NCBI RefSeq assembly: GCF_008329705.1
Contig: NZ_VTSX01000003.1
Coordinates: 168,377-232,376 of the forward strand
DNA length: 64,000 nt
Direction: 5' to 3'
Origin: Chryseobacterium sp. SN22
Lineage (GTDB): Bacteria; Bacteroidota; Bacteroidia; Flavobacteriales; Weeksellaceae
The position numbers were made by a program, and so were the translations under genes. Under the pieces are notes generated by a model. The model made no database searches. It was not told the DNA's origin and saw nothing but the letters and a program-made list of their open reading frames with translations. Positions 61,967-64,000 of the stretch are shown here, piece by piece; the first letter of the stretch is position 1, and every line of letters starts with the position of its first letter.

Positions 61967-63778
61967 TTACTTAATATTGATATTATAAGAAAAACCCAAA
62001 TGAAACCATCGTTGCGGCATCTGTACTCCGAAAGTTTCTGTATAATAGGTATTTGTAATATTGTTAACCAGAATATAAACGGAAAAGTCTTTCTTAATGA
62101 AACTTAGTTTTTCATCAACCAGATTATAGCTTCCGTTATTCAGTCTTTCATTATACCTATAAGCGACTTCATTGGTAAAACTTTTAAGGAACCTTGTTTC
62201 TAATTTTGCAATAAACTGATGCTTCAAATTATCCAGCGCATATCGTGCTAAAAAATCAACCGGCTGATTGATTTTATTATCCAGATAGGTATAACCGACT
62301 GTATATTTCAGCCAGTTATTTACGCGGTGGTTCAGTTCGGCTTCGATCCCTTTAATAGTCGTATTGCCGATATTCTGGGCAGACCAGAAGGTATCGCTCT
62401 CATTAATTTTGGTCCAGTCGATCGCGTCATGCGTATCTCTCAGGAAAGCGCTGACCTTAACCAGGATATTTTTTGTCTGATATTGGTATCCTATTTCGGT
62501 ATATACTGCATTCTCAGGTCGAAGATCCGGATTGCCACGTTCAGTTTTACTGCTGTAATAAAGATCGGTAAAAGTCGGTACACGGTGCACCCTGGCAATA
62601 TTTCCGTAAATTTTATTGTTTTGGTTAAAGGTGAATCCAATGTCCAGACCCGGATAGAAAAAATTTCCTTCTTTGGAATAGTTGGCCCAGGAAATTCCCG
62701 GACTGATGTTTAATTTTTTATCAAGTAAAGAAAAATGATGCTCGAAAAATACCTGTGAAACGAAACGGTTTCTGTTACCCAGGTTATTGCTGGCAAGAAA
62801 TTCCTTTCTCAGTTCTACACCAACCCCGGTAGTTCCCAGTCCCCATTCATATGCAGAGTTTACTTCTCCGCCCACATTGTTTCCAATATGCATATTGCGG
62901 TATATTTCCGGTATGGCCCTGTTGAACAGATACATATCCTGACCCCTTCTCCAATAGACATTTGAGTTCAGTTTTAGCTGCCCAAACTTCTGTTGGTGGG
63001 CAAGGCTTAGTACCGAAGCTTGGGTTTCCTCATACTGCTCCGTTGCTGTTTTGGATGCATAAAATCCGTTTGCCCCGAACTTCTTCTCCGAAAATCCTGC
63101 CTGCAGCCTCAGGTCTCCGTCTTTTATATTAAGTTTGCTTTGATAAAAAACATTCCGGATTTCGTAGTCCGTATTGTATATATATCCCTGGGAACTTGCA
63201 GAATTGGTTTGTAGGGAATTTGAAAACTTCTCATTTCCCAGCTGGGCGTTCAGTCCTAAGCCATACGTCCCAAAATCCCCGGCTTCCGCACTTATTTTTA
63301 CCCTTTTTCCCGGATTGGTCTTCGTAATCACGTTGATAACGCCGGCATAGGCATTCTGTCCGAAACGTCTTGCGGCTGGCCCTTTGATTACCTCGATCCT
63401 TTCTACATCATCGAGGTCTACCGGAAGATTCATGGAATTATGCCCCGTCTGGGAATCGTTCATCCTGATTCCGTTTAACAGCAGCAGCACCTGCTCGAAG
63501 GAACTTCCCCGAAAGCCGATATCACTTTGTACCCCATTGGCTCCCCGTCTCCTGATGTCCATCCCGGGAACCAGCTGCAGAATTTCATCAATGCTTTTTG
63601 CGGGAGAATTTACGATCTCCTCTCTGGTGATGATCGTAATATTCTGGTTCGCCGTTTTGTAAGGGGTGGAAAAAAGCTTTCCCTGGACTTCGATGGTTTC
63701 AATATCCGTTGCTTTTTCCTGCGCCTGGATGAAAAACAGAGCACCTAGGAAAAAAATACTCCCAGCTTTTTTAATCAT
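61967..63778 (-). CDS. TonB-dependent outer membrane receptor
   Basis: The ATG at 63778 gives 603 residues with signal MIKKAGSIFFLGALFFIQAQ. A longer frame to 63844 reaches into the -33 box and is rejected. The plug domain (about 20-150) has EEIVNSPAKSIDEILQLVPGMDIRRRGANGVQSDIGFRGSSFEQVLLLLNGIRM and DVERIEVIKGPAARRFGQNAYAGVINVITK. The barrel follows, ending RWFHLGFSYNINIK. The small size and plug type recall BtuB/siderophore receptors, not the large SusC group. The ligand is unknown; no transport partner adjoins it. A full consensus promoter precedes it. Confidence 0.92.
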   Translation of the reverse strand: MIKKAGSIFFLGALFFIQAQEKATDIETIEVQGKLFSTPYKTANQNITIITREEIVNSPAKSIDEILQLVPGMDIRRRGANGVQSDIGFRGSSFEQVLLLLNGIRMNDSQTGHNSMNLPVDLDDVERIEVIKGPAARRFGQNAYAGVINVITKTNPGKRVKISAEAGDFGTYGLGLNAQLGNEKFSNSLQTNSASSQGYIYNTDYEIRNVFYQSKLNIKDGDLRLQAGFSEKKFGANGFYASKTATEQYEETQASVLSLAHQQKFGQLKLNSNVYWRRGQDMYLFNRAIPEIYRNMHIGNNVGGEVNSAYEWGLGTTGVGVELRKEFLASNNLGNRNRFVSQVFFEHHFSLLDKKLNISPGISWANYSKEGNFFYPGLDIGFTFNQNNKIYGNIARVHRVPTFTDLYYSSKTERGNPDLRPENAVYTEIGYQYQTKNILVKVSAFLRDTHDAIDWTKINESDTFWSAQNIGNTTIKGIEAELNHRVNNWLKYTVGYTYLDNKINQPVDFLARYALDNLKHQFIAKLETRFLKSFTNEVAYRYNERLNNGSYNLVDEKLSFIKKDFSVYILVNNITNTYYTETFGVQMPQRWFHLGFSYNINIK

Positions 63779-63813
63779 AATTTCGGGTTTATTCTCAGTT
63801 AGTTTTGTAATCC

Positions 63814-63845
63814 CAAAAGTAGTGGAGTTCCCGAACACAGGCAAA
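63814..63845 (-). promoter_or_regulatory. Promoter of the TonB-dependent receptor gene
   Basis: On the minus strand TTTG (63842-63845), 20-base spacer, TACTTTTG (63814-63821), a full consensus match. Confidence 0.8.
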
Positions 63846-63858
63846 TGATAGTTGTCAT

Positions 63859-63886
63859 AAAAAAAGGATGCGATAAAATCACATCC
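63859..63886 (-). terminator. Terminator upstream of the receptor promoter
   Basis: On the minus strand GGATG-type stem (63866-63870 with 63882-63886, plus 63872-63874 with 63878-63880) followed by seven T. It ends a transcript arriving from beyond the right edge or from the small ORF below. Confidence 0.75.
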
Positions 63887-63901
63887 CGGGAATTATAGTA
63901 G

Positions 63902-63952
63902 TTATCTTTTTCTCATTAAATGTGTAACCAGATCTCTAAATAATTTTCTCAT
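63902..63952 (-). CDS. Candidate 16-residue peptide ORF
   Basis: On the minus strand ATG at 63952 reads MRKLFRDLVTHLMRKR and stops 15 bases before the terminator hairpin stem. It is strongly basic and amphipathic. Its place, just before a terminator, points to a short transcript or an attenuator-like leader; the coding status is uncertain. The sequence from 63953 to the edge is AT-rich, with a weak TAATTTAG close to a -7 box. Confidence 0.4.
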   Translation of the reverse strand: MRKLFRDLVTHLMRKR

Positions 63953-64000
63953 ATCTAAATTACCTATTTATCAATACAATTTTAATACATTTTCCATTAC

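Noticed and set aside
63779..63844. Longer TonB receptor start or a cobalamin riboswitch before it
   Set aside because: The longer start spans the promoter, and the leader is about 30 bases, too short for a cobalamin riboswitch.
1..64000. CRISPR arrays, insertion sequences, toxin-antitoxin pairs or defence islands
   Set aside because: No regular repeat-spacer array, transposase, or paired small toxin and antitoxin genes are visible on either strand. The repeats present are dispersed single copies.

Overview
The window looks like chromosomal DNA of a Bacteroidota species from the Flavobacteriia, most likely Chryseobacterium or a close Weeksellaceae relative. The evidence is a protease with a type A T9SS sorting domain, a PorQ homologue, TamL, a fused CcsBA, a lysine 6-transaminase/P6C dehydrogenase pair, and many promoters of the Bacteroidota form (TTTG, about 19-21 nt, TAnnTTTG). 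The sequence is AT-rich. I see no insertion sequence, prophage, CRISPR array or rRNA gene; the only structural RNA gene I find is one tRNA-Ala(GGC). Gene names come from recognising protein families by eye; no search was run.

Layout. 1-1.3 kb: the end of a membrane-type protein, then rpmI-rplT with a probable L20-type leader. 1.3-2.6 kb: secreted M28 peptidase. 2.6-9.9 kb: a complete histidine operon on the minus strand (hisG-D-C-B-H-A-F-IE) headed by a His-rich leader peptide and attenuator. 10.1-10.9 kb: secreted hypothetical protein. 11.0-15.8 kb (minus): dapD followed by a four-gene glycan set. 16.2-17.8 kb: NlpC/P60 lipoprotein, small lipoprotein, tRNA-Ala. 18.2-24.5 kb (minus): RND efflux operon led by a GbsR/MarR-type regulator with a palindromic operator. 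24.6-28.5 kb (minus): GNAT, DUF2007 and the lysine-to-aminoadipate pair. 28.6 kb: small membrane protein. 29.3-32.6 kb (minus): ccsBA. 32.9-37.7 kb: ftsK, lolA-like, lptF/G-like. 38-39.7 kb: secreted protein and lipoprotein. 39.9-41.3 kb (minus): pyrH-frr. 41.8-43.6 kb: porQ-cmk. 43.7-44.9 kb: YtxH, holin-like and conserved small proteins. 45-48.3 kb: trmH/tamL with overlapping divergent starts. 48.8-50.5 kb (minus): ElyC/SanA-type protein and a PaaE-like reductase. 50.5-53.5 kb: thioredoxin lipoprotein, FecCD-type permease, small membrane protein, ATPase. 53.6-59.8 kb: MarR regulator and a fadN-fadA-fadE beta-oxidation set. 60.7-63.8 kb: HD hydrolase, DUF2490 protein, TonB-dependent receptor.

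Most genes are conserved core functions. The more interesting signals are non-coding: the his attenuator, the rpmI-rplT hairpin, twin ATGCATGCAT palindromes before the fad regulon, a TTAGTTC/GAACTAA operator before the efflux operon, a 16-codon ORF with its own terminator just before the TonB receptor promoter, and a family of roughly 130-300 bp intergenic repeats with at least five copies, plus a partial sixth. I found no clearly new multi-gene defence or mobile system.

Several start codons were moved downstream of the longest open frame because the longer start lies inside a promoter box or terminator, or because the shorter start gives a clean signal peptide.
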